A stretch of DNA of 8,034 nucleotides from Hydrogenophaga sp. (GCA_018335615.1 JAGXRS010000154.1:1-8034), one strand, 5' to 3'. Shown: positions 1 through 5,791, counted from the stretch's first letter. The notes: generated from the sequence alone by a model not told the origin. Program-made: numbers and translations.

Positions 1-242
1 CGGTGTGCGAGAAGTGCACCGACGAGCGCAAGGGCCAGCCGGTGCTGGGCATGACCATCCTGCGCAACCTCAAGCCGGGCGCCGACGACAAGACGGTGTT
101 CGAGGGTGGTGACATCACCGACCCGAACAACGGCAAGGTCTACCGCGCCCGCCTCAAACCGGTGGACGGCGGCCGGAAGCTGGAAATGCGCGGCTACATC
201 GGTCCGTTCTACCGCACGCAGGTGTGGTTGCGCGTCGAGTGA
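1..242 (+). CDS. DUF2147 family protein, C-terminal part (5' end outside window)
   Basis: This is the last 79 codons of a gene that enters from the left edge and stops at TGA 240-242. The visible part starts VCEKCTDERKGQPVLGMTIL and contains the pattern I associate with DUF2147: a GQPVLGMTILRNLKP segment, then GGDITDPNNGKVYRARL, then a glycine-rich turn and RGYIGPFYRTQVW near the end. DUF2147 proteins are small secreted or periplasmic proteins of about 120-160 residues with a beta-rich C-terminal domain and no established biochemical function. The signal peptide expected at the N-terminus is not visible. A CxxC pair (CEKC) sits at the left edge; whether it is functional is unknown. The gene is co-directional with the beta-oxidation genes, 144 bp upstream of the bifunctional enzyme, so it may share their transcript, but the hairpins between them could separate the two. 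The true start cannot be determined here. Confidence 0.8.
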   Translation, partial: VCEKCTDERKGQPVLGMTILRNLKPGADDKTVFEGGDITDPNNGKVYRARLKPVDGGRKLEMRGYIGPFYRTQVWLRVE

Positions 243-300
243 TGGCATCAGACAGCACCCCCGCCGCGCTTCGCGCGACCCCCTCAAGGGGGCGATGCCA
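243..300. repeat. Nested inverted repeat directly after the DUF2147 stop; possible attenuator/terminator
   Basis: Outer arms TGGCATC (243-249) and GATGCCA (294-300) are perfect reverse complements. Inside them lie two smaller palindromes: CGCG/CGCG (265-268 and 272-275) and CCCCC/GGGGG (279-283 and 288-292, loop TCAA). There is no T-run, so it is not a canonical intrinsic terminator. Its position directly after the stop codon suggests a transcript end or mRNA-stabilising structure. From memory, C-run/G-run intergenic palindromes like this recur in Comamonadaceae genomes. Confidence 0.5.
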
Positions 301-328
301 GCGGCCCGGCGAAGCCGGTTCCGCGGCA
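296..328. repeat. REP-like stem-loop between DUF2147 and the beta-oxidation gene
   Basis: A long imperfect hairpin. TGCC (296-299), a bulged A (300) and GCGG (301-304) pair with CCGC (321-324) and GGCA (325-328). The inner stem is CCGGC (306-310) and GCCGG (314-318) with a GAA loop. It shares its 5' edge with the preceding nested repeat (296-300), so the two structures would be mutually exclusive. The 12-mer GCCGGTTCCGCG (314-325) recurs at 4840-4851, so it may belong to a dispersed intergenic family. Confidence 0.5.
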
Positions 329-372
329 TCCCTGGATCTACCCCCTCACCCGTCGCACCACGCATGACGCGT

Positions 373-378
373 AAAGGA
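373..378 (+). promoter_or_regulatory. Ribosome binding site for the bifunctional beta-oxidation gene
   Basis: AAAGGA lies 8 nt before the ATG at 387, which is good Shine-Dalgarno spacing. It supports 387 as the start, and the Rossmann fold begins directly after it. Confidence 0.7.
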
Positions 379-386
379 AACATCAG

Positions 387-2786
387 ATGAAACGATTCCA
401 AGTGAAAAAAGTGGCCGTGCTCGGCGCCGGCGTGATGGGCGCGCAGATCGCGGCGCACCTGGTCAACGTCAAGGTGCCGGTGGTGCTGTTCGACCTGCCG
501 GCCAAGGACGGCCCGAAGAACGGCATCGTCACCCGCGCCGTCGAGAACCTGAAGAAGCTCAAGCCCTCGCCGCTGGGCGTGGCGTCGGACGCCGACCTGA
601 TCGGCCAGGCGAACTACGAGGAGCACATGGAACAGCTGCGCGGCTGCGACCTCATCATCGAGGCGATCGCCGAGCGCATGGACTGGAAGGTCGATCTCTA
701 CCAGAAGATCGCGCCCTTTGTGGCCGAGCACGCCATCGTGGCGTCCAACACCTCGGGTCTGTCGATCACGAAGCTGTCCGAGGCGTTGCCCGAATCCATC
801 AAGCCCCGCTTCTGCGGCATCCACTTCTTCAATCCGCCGCGCTACATGACGCTGGTGGAGCTGATCAACACGCCCACCACCGAAGCGCAGATCCTCGACG
901 ACCTGGAGACCTTCGTCAGCAGCGGCCTGGGCAAGGGTGTGGTGCGCGCCAAGGACACGCCCAACTTCATCGCCAACCGCATCGGCATCGCCGGCATGCT
1001 GGCCACGATGAAGGAAGTCGAGAACTTCGGCCTCACCTACGACGTGGTGGACGACCTCACCGGCAAGCGCTTGGGGCGCGCCTCCAGCGGCACCTTCCGC
1101 ACCGCCGACGTGGTGGGACTGGACACCATGGCCCACGTCATCAAGACGCTGCAGGACAACCTGGACGAAAACACCGATCCGTTCTACGGCAGCTTCGGCA
1201 CGCCGCCGGTGCTGGCCCAGCTGATCGAGAAGGGGAACCTGGGCCAGAAGGCCAAGGCCGGCTTCTTCAAGAAAGCGGGCCGCGACATCCTGCGTTTTGA
1301 GCTGGAGAGCGGCGAGTACATGCCCGCGGGCCAGAAGGCCGACGAGGTGTACGGCCGCATGCTCAAGCGCCCGGCGGCCGAGCGCCTGAAGCTGTTGCGC
1401 AACAGCGAAGGTCCGCAGGGCCAGTTCCTCTGGGCCATCCTGCGCAACGGCTTCCACTACGCCGCCGTGCACCTGGCCTCGATTGCCGAGACCGCGCGCG
1501 ACGTGGACCAGGCCATGCGTTGGGGCTTCGGCATGAAGCAGGGCCCCTTCGAGCTGTGGCAGGAAGCCGGCTGGCTGGAAGTCGCGAAGATGGTGCAGGA
1601 AGACATCGACGCCGGCAAGGCGCTGTCCAAGGCGCCGCTGCCCGACTGGGTGTTCAAAGGCCCCGTGGCCGAAGCCGGCGGTGTGCACACCGCCCAGGGA
1701 TCGTGGAACCCCAGCAAAGGCATATTCGAGGCGCGCCGCTCGCTGCCGGTCTACGAGCGCCAGCACTTCCCCGAACTGCTGCTGGGCGAAGCGGGGCCGA
1801 AGTTCCAGACCGCCGGCACCACCATCGACGAGAACGACAGCCTGCGCACCTGGACGCTGGATGGCCAAGTGCTGATCGCCAGCATCAAGACCAAGATGCA
1901 CGCCATCAGCCCCGAGGTCTGCGAAGGCCTGATGGCGGCTGTGGAGCTGGCCGAGGCCGAGTACCAGGGCCTGGTGATCTGGTCGGGCAACGAGCCCTTC
2001 AGCGCTGGCGCCGATCTGCAGGCCATGCTGCCCGCCTTTATGGCCGTGGGCGTGGCCGCGATTGAAGACGCCGAAGGCTTCATGCAGCAGGTGATGCTGC
2101 GCCTGCGCTACGCCAACGTGCCGGTGGTCTCCGCCGTGCGAGGCCTGGCGCTGGGCGGTGGCTGCGAACTGGCGGTGCACAGCGCGCGCCGCGTGCTGCA
2201 CATGGAAAGCTACGTGGGCCTGGTGGAAGTGGGCGTGGGCCTGGTGCCCGGCGCCGGCGGCCTGACCTACATCGCCCGCCGCGCGGCCGAGAACGCCGAA
2301 ACTTCGACCGGCAAGGATCTGCTGCCATTCCTCACCGAGGGCTTCACCGCCGCGGCCATGGCCAAAGTCGGCACCAGTGCCATCGAATCGCGCAAGCTCG
2401 GCTACGTGCTGGCGTCGGACCTGATCGTGCCGCACAAGGACGAGCTGCTGTTCGTGGCCATCAACGAAGCGAAAGCGATGTTCACGGGCGGCTACCGTGC
2501 CCCGCACAAACGTCTGTTCCCGGTGGCGGGTCGCGACGGCAAGGCCACCATCCTGGGCAGCCTGGTCAACATGCGCGACGGCGGCTTCATCAGCCAGCAC
2601 GATTTCCACATTGCGTCGCTGATTGCGAATGTGGTCACCGGCGGTGATGTGGAGCCGGGCACGCTGGTGAGCGAGGAGTATCTGATGACGCTGGAGCGCC
2701 AGGCCTTCTGCTCGCTGATCGTGCATCCGAAGACGCAGGAGCGGATTCTGGGGATGCTGAATACGGGCAAGCCCGTGCGGAACTGA
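387..2786 (+). CDS. fadN: FadN-type 3-hydroxyacyl-CoA dehydrogenase / enoyl-CoA hydratase
   Basis: A 799-residue cytoplasmic bifunctional enzyme of fatty-acid beta-oxidation. It should hydrate 2-enoyl-CoA and oxidise 3-hydroxyacyl-CoA to 3-ketoacyl-CoA with NAD. The dehydrogenase half comes first. An NAD-binding Rossmann motif GAGVMG lies at residues 13-18 with acidic Asp36 at the end of strand 2. SNTSG is at 120-124, and GIHFFNP at 144-150 gives the catalytic His146, with Glu158 as its likely partner. The hydratase/crotonase domain covers about 490-690: FSAGADL (539-545) forms the oxyanion region, and GGGCEL (590-595) and GLVEVGVGLVPGAGG (611-625) supply Glu594 and Glu614, matching the two crotonase glutamates. 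This order and the roughly 790-800 aa length match Bacillus FadN, not FadB/FadJ, which have the hydratase first. The next metabolic gene downstream is a thiolase, as in fadNA operons. The symbol is by architecture; substrate range is not evident. Confidence 0.9.
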   Translation: MKRFQVKKVAVLGAGVMGAQIAAHLVNVKVPVVLFDLPAKDGPKNGIVTRAVENLKKLKPSPLGVASDADLIGQANYEEHMEQLRGCDLIIEAIAERMDWKVDLYQKIAPFVAEHAIVASNTSGLSITKLSEALPESIKPRFCGIHFFNPPRYMTLVELINTPTTEAQILDDLETFVSSGLGKGVVRAKDTPNFIANRIGIAGMLATMKEVENFGLTYDVVDDLTGKRLGRASSGTFRTADVVGLDTMAHVIKTLQDNLDENTDPFYGSFGTPPVLAQLIEKGNLGQKAKAGFFKKAGRDILRFELESGEYMPAGQKADEVYGRMLKRPAAERLKLLRNSEGPQGQFLWAILRNGFHYAAVHLASIAETARDVDQAMRWGFGMKQGPFELWQEAGWLEVAKMVQEDIDAGKALSKAPLPDWVFKGPVAEAGGVHTAQGSWNPSKGIFEARRSLPVYERQHFPELLLGEAGPKFQTAGTTIDENDSLRTWTLDGQVLIASIKTKMHAISPEVCEGLMAAVELAEAEYQGLVIWSGNEPFSAGADLQAMLPAFMAVGVAAIEDAEGFMQQVMLRLRYANVPVVSAVRGLALGGGCELAVHSARRVLHMESYVGLVEVGVGLVPGAGGLTYIARRAAENAETSTGKDLLPFLTEGFTAAAMAKVGTSAIESRKLGYVLASDLIVPHKDELLFVAINEAKAMFTGGYRAPHKRLFPVAGRDGKATILGSLVNMRDGGFISQHDFHIASLIANVVTGGDVEPGTLVSEEYLMTLERQAFCSLIVHPKTQERILGMLNTGKPVRN

Positions 2787-3061
2787 TGTGATGTGGCTGG
2801 TGCGCGTGCCCCCATCCCAGCCTTCCCCCAGAGGGGGAAGGAGCAAGACACGCGCCTCGGCGAAGTGTCTGACGCCTTCTCTCCAAGCAGGGAAGAGCAA
2901 CATCCCTCTCCGAAGCGCGTGTCCGACCCCTTCCCCCTCTGGGGGAAGGTAGGGATGGGGGCTCTCCCCGCGCCAATCACCCATCGAGCAAACGAGCAAA
3001 CGAGCAAACGAGCAAACGAGCAAACGAGCAAACGAGCAAACGAGCAAACGAGCAAACGAGC
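2787..3061. other. Intergenic region between fadN-type gene and DUF559 gene
   Basis: 275 bp with no convincing gene. It consists almost entirely of repeats: a composite inverted repeat at 2808-2962 and an octamer tandem array from 2985. Open frames cross it on both strands, but their translations only read through the repeats. I see no clear promoter or T-tailed terminator. Confidence 0.7.
2808..2962. repeat. 155-bp composite inverted repeat (MITE- or REP-pair-like)
   Basis: Two 53-nt arms, 2808-2860 and 2910-2962, are inverted copies matching at 46 of 53 positions by my hand alignment, around a 49-nt centre. Each arm has three parts: a GCCCCCATCCC-type lead; a perfect 9-bp hairpin with a 3-nt loop (CCTTCCCCC 2821-2829 with GGGGGAAGG 2833-2841 in the left arm; 2929-2937 with 2941-2949 in the right arm); and, after a 5-nt unconserved spacer, a 14-nt GACACGCG-type block (2847-2860 and 2910-2923). 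No transposase is present and I could not identify a target-site duplication. It resembles a pair of REP/BIME-like elements in tail-to-tail orientation. It could also act as a transcript-end hairpin after the fadN-type gene. Confidence 0.75.
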
Positions 3062-3062
3062 A
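2985..3062. repeat. Octanucleotide tandem repeat, 9.75 copies of CGAGCAAA
   Basis: Nine perfect units of CGAGCAAA begin at 2985, 2993, 3001, 3009, 3017, 3025, 3033, 3041 and 3049. A partial tenth unit CGAGCA (3057-3062) follows, and its last base is the A of the DUF559 ATG. No unit carries a mismatch, which suggests recent expansion or active slippage. The unit length is not a multiple of three and has no stop codon in any of the six frames, so every forward frame reads a cyclic form of the octapeptide KRANEQTS. The array sits directly upstream of a start codon and leaves no obvious Shine-Dalgarno sequence there. Confidence 0.95.
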
Positions 3063-3484
3063 TGCAACACCAGGCCACCCCCAAAGCCCAGGTCCACGCC
3101 CGCGCCCTGCGCCGGGACATGACCGATGCCGAGCGCAAGCTCTGGTCGGGGTTGCGGGGTGAGCAACTGGGTTTCAAGTTCCGCCGCCAGCATCCGCTGG
3201 GTCCCTACATCGCCGACTTCGCCTGTCTCCATCCCCGGCTGATCGTCGAACTCGATGGATCGCAGCATGCCGACCACCAAGCCTACGACCTCGCCCGGGA
3301 TGCCTTCTTCAAGGCCCAAGGCTTTGACGTGCTGCGTTTCCCATCCAACGCCCCGTTCCAGAACCTTGATGGCGTGCTGAGCGCCATCCTTCATTCACTC
3401 AACACGTTGGCGGGCCTTGCCCCCATCCCGGCCTTCCCCCAGAGGGGGAAGGTGGAAGACACCGCATCAGGAGCGAACTCATGA
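3062..3484 (+). CDS. DUF559 domain protein, Vsr/PD-(D/E)XK endonuclease-like
   Basis: A 140-residue small protein. The domain spans about residues 12-112: TDAERKLWSGLR (21-32), then FKFRRQHPLGPYIADFAC (38-55), then LIVELDGSQHA (60-70), then a helix and GFDVLRF (87-93), ending NLDGVLSAIL (101-110). Asp52, Glu63 and Asp65 are the likely metal-binding residues of the PD-(D/E)XK fold shared with Vsr mismatch endonucleases; His69 follows. The biological role of DUF559 proteins is not established. In most relatives I recall, VLRF is followed by a WNN-type motif; here it is PSNAP. Residues 117-131 are encoded by the palindromic repeat at 3419-3452, so the C-terminal tail is probably acquired. The start abuts an 8-bp tandem array with no clear ribosome site, and the frame is open upstream only to the stop at 2870. 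The stop overlaps the thiolase start (ATGA). It is probably an inserted passenger within the operon. Confidence 0.82.
   Translation: MQHQATPKAQVHARALRRDMTDAERKLWSGLRGEQLGFKFRRQHPLGPYIADFACLHPRLIVELDGSQHADHQAYDLARDAFFKAQGFDVLRFPSNAPFQNLDGVLSAILHSLNTLAGLAPIPAFPQRGKVEDTASGANS
3419..3452. repeat. Third copy of the palindromic repeat, inside the DUF559 3' end
   Basis: These 34 nt match the left arm at 2808-2841 with a single A-to-G difference. The copy contains the same perfect hairpin: CCTTCCCCC 3432-3440, loop AGA, GGGGGAAGG 3444-3452. GACAC follows after a 5-nt spacer (3458-3462), as in the other two copies. It is in the same orientation as the left arm and lies about 30 bp before the thiolase start. 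It encodes the peptide APIPAFPQRGK within the DUF559 protein. Confidence 0.9.
3469..3473 (+). promoter_or_regulatory. Ribosome binding site for the thiolase
   Basis: AGGAG lies 7 nt before ATG 3481, inside the last codons of the DUF559 gene and just beyond the third palindromic repeat. It supports 3481 as the thiolase start. Confidence 0.75.
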
Positions 3485-4689
3485 GCAAACAACTTCAAGA
3501 CGCCTACATCGTCGCCGCCACCCGCACACCCATCGGCCGTTCGCACAAGGGCTCCTTCAAGCACTTACGACCCGACGACATGCTGGCCTTGGCCATCCGT
3601 TCGGCCATGGCGCAGGTGCCCGGCCTGGACCCGAAGGCGGTGGAGAACGTGATCGCCGGCTGTGCCATTCCCGAGGCCCAGCAAGGCCTGAACGTGGCGC
3701 GCATCGGCGCCATCCTGGCCGGCCTGCCGCACAGCGTGGGCGGCATCACCGTCAACCGCTTCTGTGCGTCCGGCCTGTCGGCACTGGCCATGGCGGCCGA
3801 CCGCATCCGCGTGGGCGAGGCCGACGTGATGATCGCCGCCGGCACCGAGAGCATGAGCATGGTGCCCATGATGGGCAACAGCCCCAGCCTCTCGCCCGCC
3901 ATCTTCCGCAACACCGACGACATCGACAGCTACGGCATCGCCTACGGCATGGGCCTGACGGCCGAGAAGGTGGCGCAGCAGTGGAAGGTGAGCCGCGACG
4001 ACCAGGACGCCTTTGCCCTGCGCTCGCACCAGCGCGCCCTGGCCGCCATGCAGGCCGGCGAGTTCACCGACGAGATCACGCCGGTGACCGTGCAGGAACG
4101 CAGTGTGGACCTGGAGACGGCCGAGGTGACGATCACCGAACGCACCGTGAGCCTGGACGAGGGCGCACGCCCCGACACCTCGCTGGAAAGCCTGGGCAAG
4201 CTGCGCACGGTGTTCGCCGCGCGCGGTTCCGTCACGGCCGGCAACAGCTCGCAGACCAGCGACGGCGCGGGGGCGTTGATCCTGGTGAGCGAAACCGCCC
4301 TGAAGCGCTACAACCTCACACCGCTGGCCCGTTTTGTGAGCTACGCCAGCCGTGGCGTGCCGCCGCACCTGATGGGCATCGGCCCCATCGAGGCCGTTCC
4401 GGCGGCGCTGAAGTACGCCGGCCTGCAGCAGGACGACATCGACTGGTTCGAGCTGAACGAGGCCTTTGCCGCGCAGGCGCTGGCCGTGACCAAGACGCTC
4501 GGCCTGGACCCGGCCAAGGTGAACCCGCTGGGCGGCGCCATTGCACTGGGCCACCCGCTGGGCGCCACGGGGGCCATCCGCTCGGCCACCGTGGTGCACG
4601 CGCTGCGCCGCCACAACAAGAAGTACGGGATGGTCACGATGTGCGTGGGCATGGGGCAGGGCGCCGCTGGCGTGTTTGAGCGGGTCTGA
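3481..4689 (+). CDS. fadA: Acetyl-CoA C-acyltransferase (thiolase)
   Basis: A 402-residue cytoplasmic thiolase that should catalyse the last beta-oxidation step, cleaving 3-ketoacyl-CoA with CoA to acetyl-CoA and a shortened acyl-CoA. The N-terminal signature NRFCASGLSALAMAADRI carries nucleophile Cys95. NEAFAAQAL (326-334) is the CoA-pocket motif, GGAIALGHPLGATGA (351-365) carries His358, and CVGMGQGAAGVFE (388-400) carries the second catalytic Cys388. Length is normal for the family (about 390-400). A strong Shine-Dalgarno and the conserved opening DAYIVAATRTPIGR fix the start. It overlaps the DUF559 stop by 4 bp and would otherwise follow the fadN-type gene directly, as in fadNA operons. 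Sequence alone cannot exclude a biosynthetic acetoacetyl-CoA thiolase (PhaA/AtoB-like), but the context favours degradation. The gene symbol is by context. Confidence 0.9.
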   Translation: MSKQLQDAYIVAATRTPIGRSHKGSFKHLRPDDMLALAIRSAMAQVPGLDPKAVENVIAGCAIPEAQQGLNVARIGAILAGLPHSVGGITVNRFCASGLSALAMAADRIRVGEADVMIAAGTESMSMVPMMGNSPSLSPAIFRNTDDIDSYGIAYGMGLTAEKVAQQWKVSRDDQDAFALRSHQRALAAMQAGEFTDEITPVTVQERSVDLETAEVTITERTVSLDEGARPDTSLESLGKLRTVFAARGSVTAGNSSQTSDGAGALILVSETALKRYNLTPLARFVSYASRGVPPHLMGIGPIEAVPAALKYAGLQQDDIDWFELNEAFAAQALAVTKTLGLDPAKVNPLGGAIALGHPLGATGAIRSATVVHALRRHNKKYGMVTMCVGMGQGAAGVFERV

Positions 4690-4941
4690 CGATCCACTCC
4701 CGCGCCGCGATCAAGCGTCTTGCAGACCGCGGCAGCGTCACAGCCGCTGCCTCTTCGGGCTGTCCGGGCCCTGGGCAGGCTGACGCTGGCGCCGCAGCCC
4801 TCGGCCACCCGAAGGGGGCGGCACAGGCGGCCGGGCATCGCCGGTTCCGCGCTGCCCCTGCGGCGGTCCCTCGCGCCAGCCCGTGCGTTCGCGTCGCCCG
4901 CACGACTGCAGCGAAGGGCGTTTCTTTGCACACTGCCCGGC
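4690..4941. other. GC-rich intergenic region with inverted repeats after the thiolase
   Basis: 252 bp without a convincing gene. A TTG-initiated extension of the downstream frame (from 4720) gives an Ala/Arg/Pro-rich peptide unlike a real domain. The region holds overlapping inverted repeats and the 12-mer GCCGGTTCCGCG (4840-4851), also found at 314-325. No confident promoter is visible, although the distance suggests the thioesterase may have its own. Confidence 0.6.
4731..4788. repeat. Alternative inverted repeats; possible thiolase transcript end
   Basis: GGCAGCG (4731-4737) pairs with CGCTGCC (4745-4751) across a 7-nt loop. The overlapping CAGCGTCA (4733-4740) pairs instead with TGACGCTG (4781-4788), so two mutually exclusive stems share one arm. 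There is no U-tract, so intrinsic termination is doubtful. The sharing of an arm resembles an attenuator geometry, but no leader peptide or ligand domain is apparent. Confidence 0.4.
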
Positions 4942-5763
4942 ATGAATCCACACGTTTTTGACCAGGCCATCGCGCTGATTTCCACGGGCGACGGCCCCTA
5001 CACCGGCGCCACCTCGCCCGCCTACGCCAACATGGTCGGGCCGTTCGGTGGCATCACGGCCGCCACGGCGCTCAACGCGGTGATGCGGCACCCGGCGCTG
5101 CTGGGGGAGCCGCTCTCGCTCACGGTGAATTTCTGTGCCGCCCTGGCCGACGGGCCGTTCACGGTGTCGGCGCAGCCGGTGCGCACCAACCGCTCGACCC
5201 AGCACTGGGTGGTGGCGATCAACCAGACGGGCGCCGGCGGTGAAGACGAGACCGTTGTCACCGCCTCGGTGGTCACGGCCGCACGCCGCAGCACCTGGAG
5301 CGTGGACGACGAGCCCATGCCGGTCGTTCCGCGGCCGGGCGATGTGCCGCCGTACACCGTGCCCTCACCGGTGGAGTGGCTCAAGCGCTACGAGATGCGC
5401 CCGGTCGAGGGCGCGATTCCGCACACCTGGGACGGCAGCGGCAGCGACAGCCAGACGCGCCTGTGGATGCGCGATGCGATGCCCCGTTCGCTGGACCTGT
5501 GCGGCCTGGCGGCGCTGGCCGATGTGTTCTTCCCGCGCGTGTGGCTGCGCCGTGCCACGCGGGTGCCGGCCGGCACGGTGTCGATGACGGTGTACTTCCA
5601 CGCCGGCTCGGCCCAGCTGGCCGAGGTGGGCCACGGCTGGGTGCTGGGCCAGGCCCGTGCGCAGGCCTTCCGCAACGGTTTCTTTGACCAGACCGCGCTG
5701 CTCTGGAACGAAGCCGGGCACCTGCTGTGCTCCAGCCACCAGGTGGTGTACTACAAAGAGTAG
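4942..5763 (+). CDS. Acyl-CoA thioesterase, TesB-like double-hotdog family
   Basis: 273 residues from ATG 4942. It should hydrolyse acyl-CoA to free acid and CoA in the cytoplasm. The first hotdog includes FGGITAATALNAVM (35-48) and LSLTVNFCAALADGPF (58-73). The second covers about 185-273 and ends SSHQVVYYKE. By hand alignment to E. coli TesB, the Asp/Thr/Gln catalytic triad corresponds to Asp194 (ALADVFFP), Thr212 (AGTVSMTVYFH) and Gln267 (SSHQ), so all three seem conserved. I chose 4942 because upstream codons look non-coding, although no good Shine-Dalgarno precedes it (GAAGGG is about 25 nt away). It lies downstream of the thiolase in the same direction, consistent with overflow release of acyl-CoA or CoA recycling during beta-oxidation. 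It ends 28 bp before a convergent gene. Substrate is unknown, so I give no symbol. Confidence 0.82.
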   Translation: MNPHVFDQAIALISTGDGPYTGATSPAYANMVGPFGGITAATALNAVMRHPALLGEPLSLTVNFCAALADGPFTVSAQPVRTNRSTQHWVVAINQTGAGGEDETVVTASVVTAARRSTWSVDDEPMPVVPRPGDVPPYTVPSPVEWLKRYEMRPVEGAIPHTWDGSGSDSQTRLWMRDAMPRSLDLCGLAALADVFFPRVWLRRATRVPAGTVSMTVYFHAGSAQLAEVGHGWVLGQARAQAFRNGFFDQTALLWNEAGHLLCSSHQVVYYKE

Positions 5764-5770
5764 GACGCGG

Positions 5771-5788
5771 CGCAGCGCGGGGGCTGCG
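5771..5788. terminator. Possible bidirectional terminator hairpin between convergent genes
   Basis: CGCAGC (5771-5776) and GCTGCG (5783-5788) form a perfect 6-bp GC-rich stem with a 6-nt loop in the 28-bp gap between two convergent stop codons. Only two T residues follow on the plus strand and no T-run exists on the minus strand, so the call rests mainly on position. Confidence 0.45.
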
Positions 5789-5791
5789 TTG

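Noticed and set aside
106..390. Plus-strand frame bridging DUF2147 and the fadN-type gene
   Set aside because: It is an alternative frame of the DUF2147 end running through intergenic palindromes; its composition is Arg/Ser/Ala-rich and it has no homology I recognise.
1520..2065. 181-codon plus-strand frame inside the fadN-type gene
   Set aside because: Arg/Ala/Gly-rich out-of-frame shadow of a gene with intact domains across the same bases.
2808..2962. Insertion sequence
   Set aside because: No transposase fits in 155 bp and no target duplication was seen; a non-autonomous repeat is the most that can be claimed.
2985..3062. CRISPR array
   Set aside because: Units are 8 bp, directly adjacent and without spacers; this is a simple tandem repeat.
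2977..3177. Minus-strand frame encoding a hydrophobic CSFARLLV octapeptide repeat
   Set aside because: It looks membrane-like but is only the reverse reading of the tandem array, with no separate coding evidence.
2492..3394. 300-codon minus-strand frame covering the repeats and DUF559
   Set aside because: It overlaps two well-supported genes and stays open mainly because the octamer array has no stops in any frame.
3565..4614. 349-codon open frame on the minus strand opposite the thiolase
   Set aside because: It is a high-GC shadow of a gene with clear thiolase motifs; its translation is His/Ala/Gly-rich with no recognisable domain.
4720..4941. N-terminal extension of the thioesterase from a TTG at 4720
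   Set aside because: The extra 74 residues are Arg/Ala/Pro-rich without domain character and lie over inverted repeats; ATG 4942 precedes the start of the recognisable thioesterase domain.
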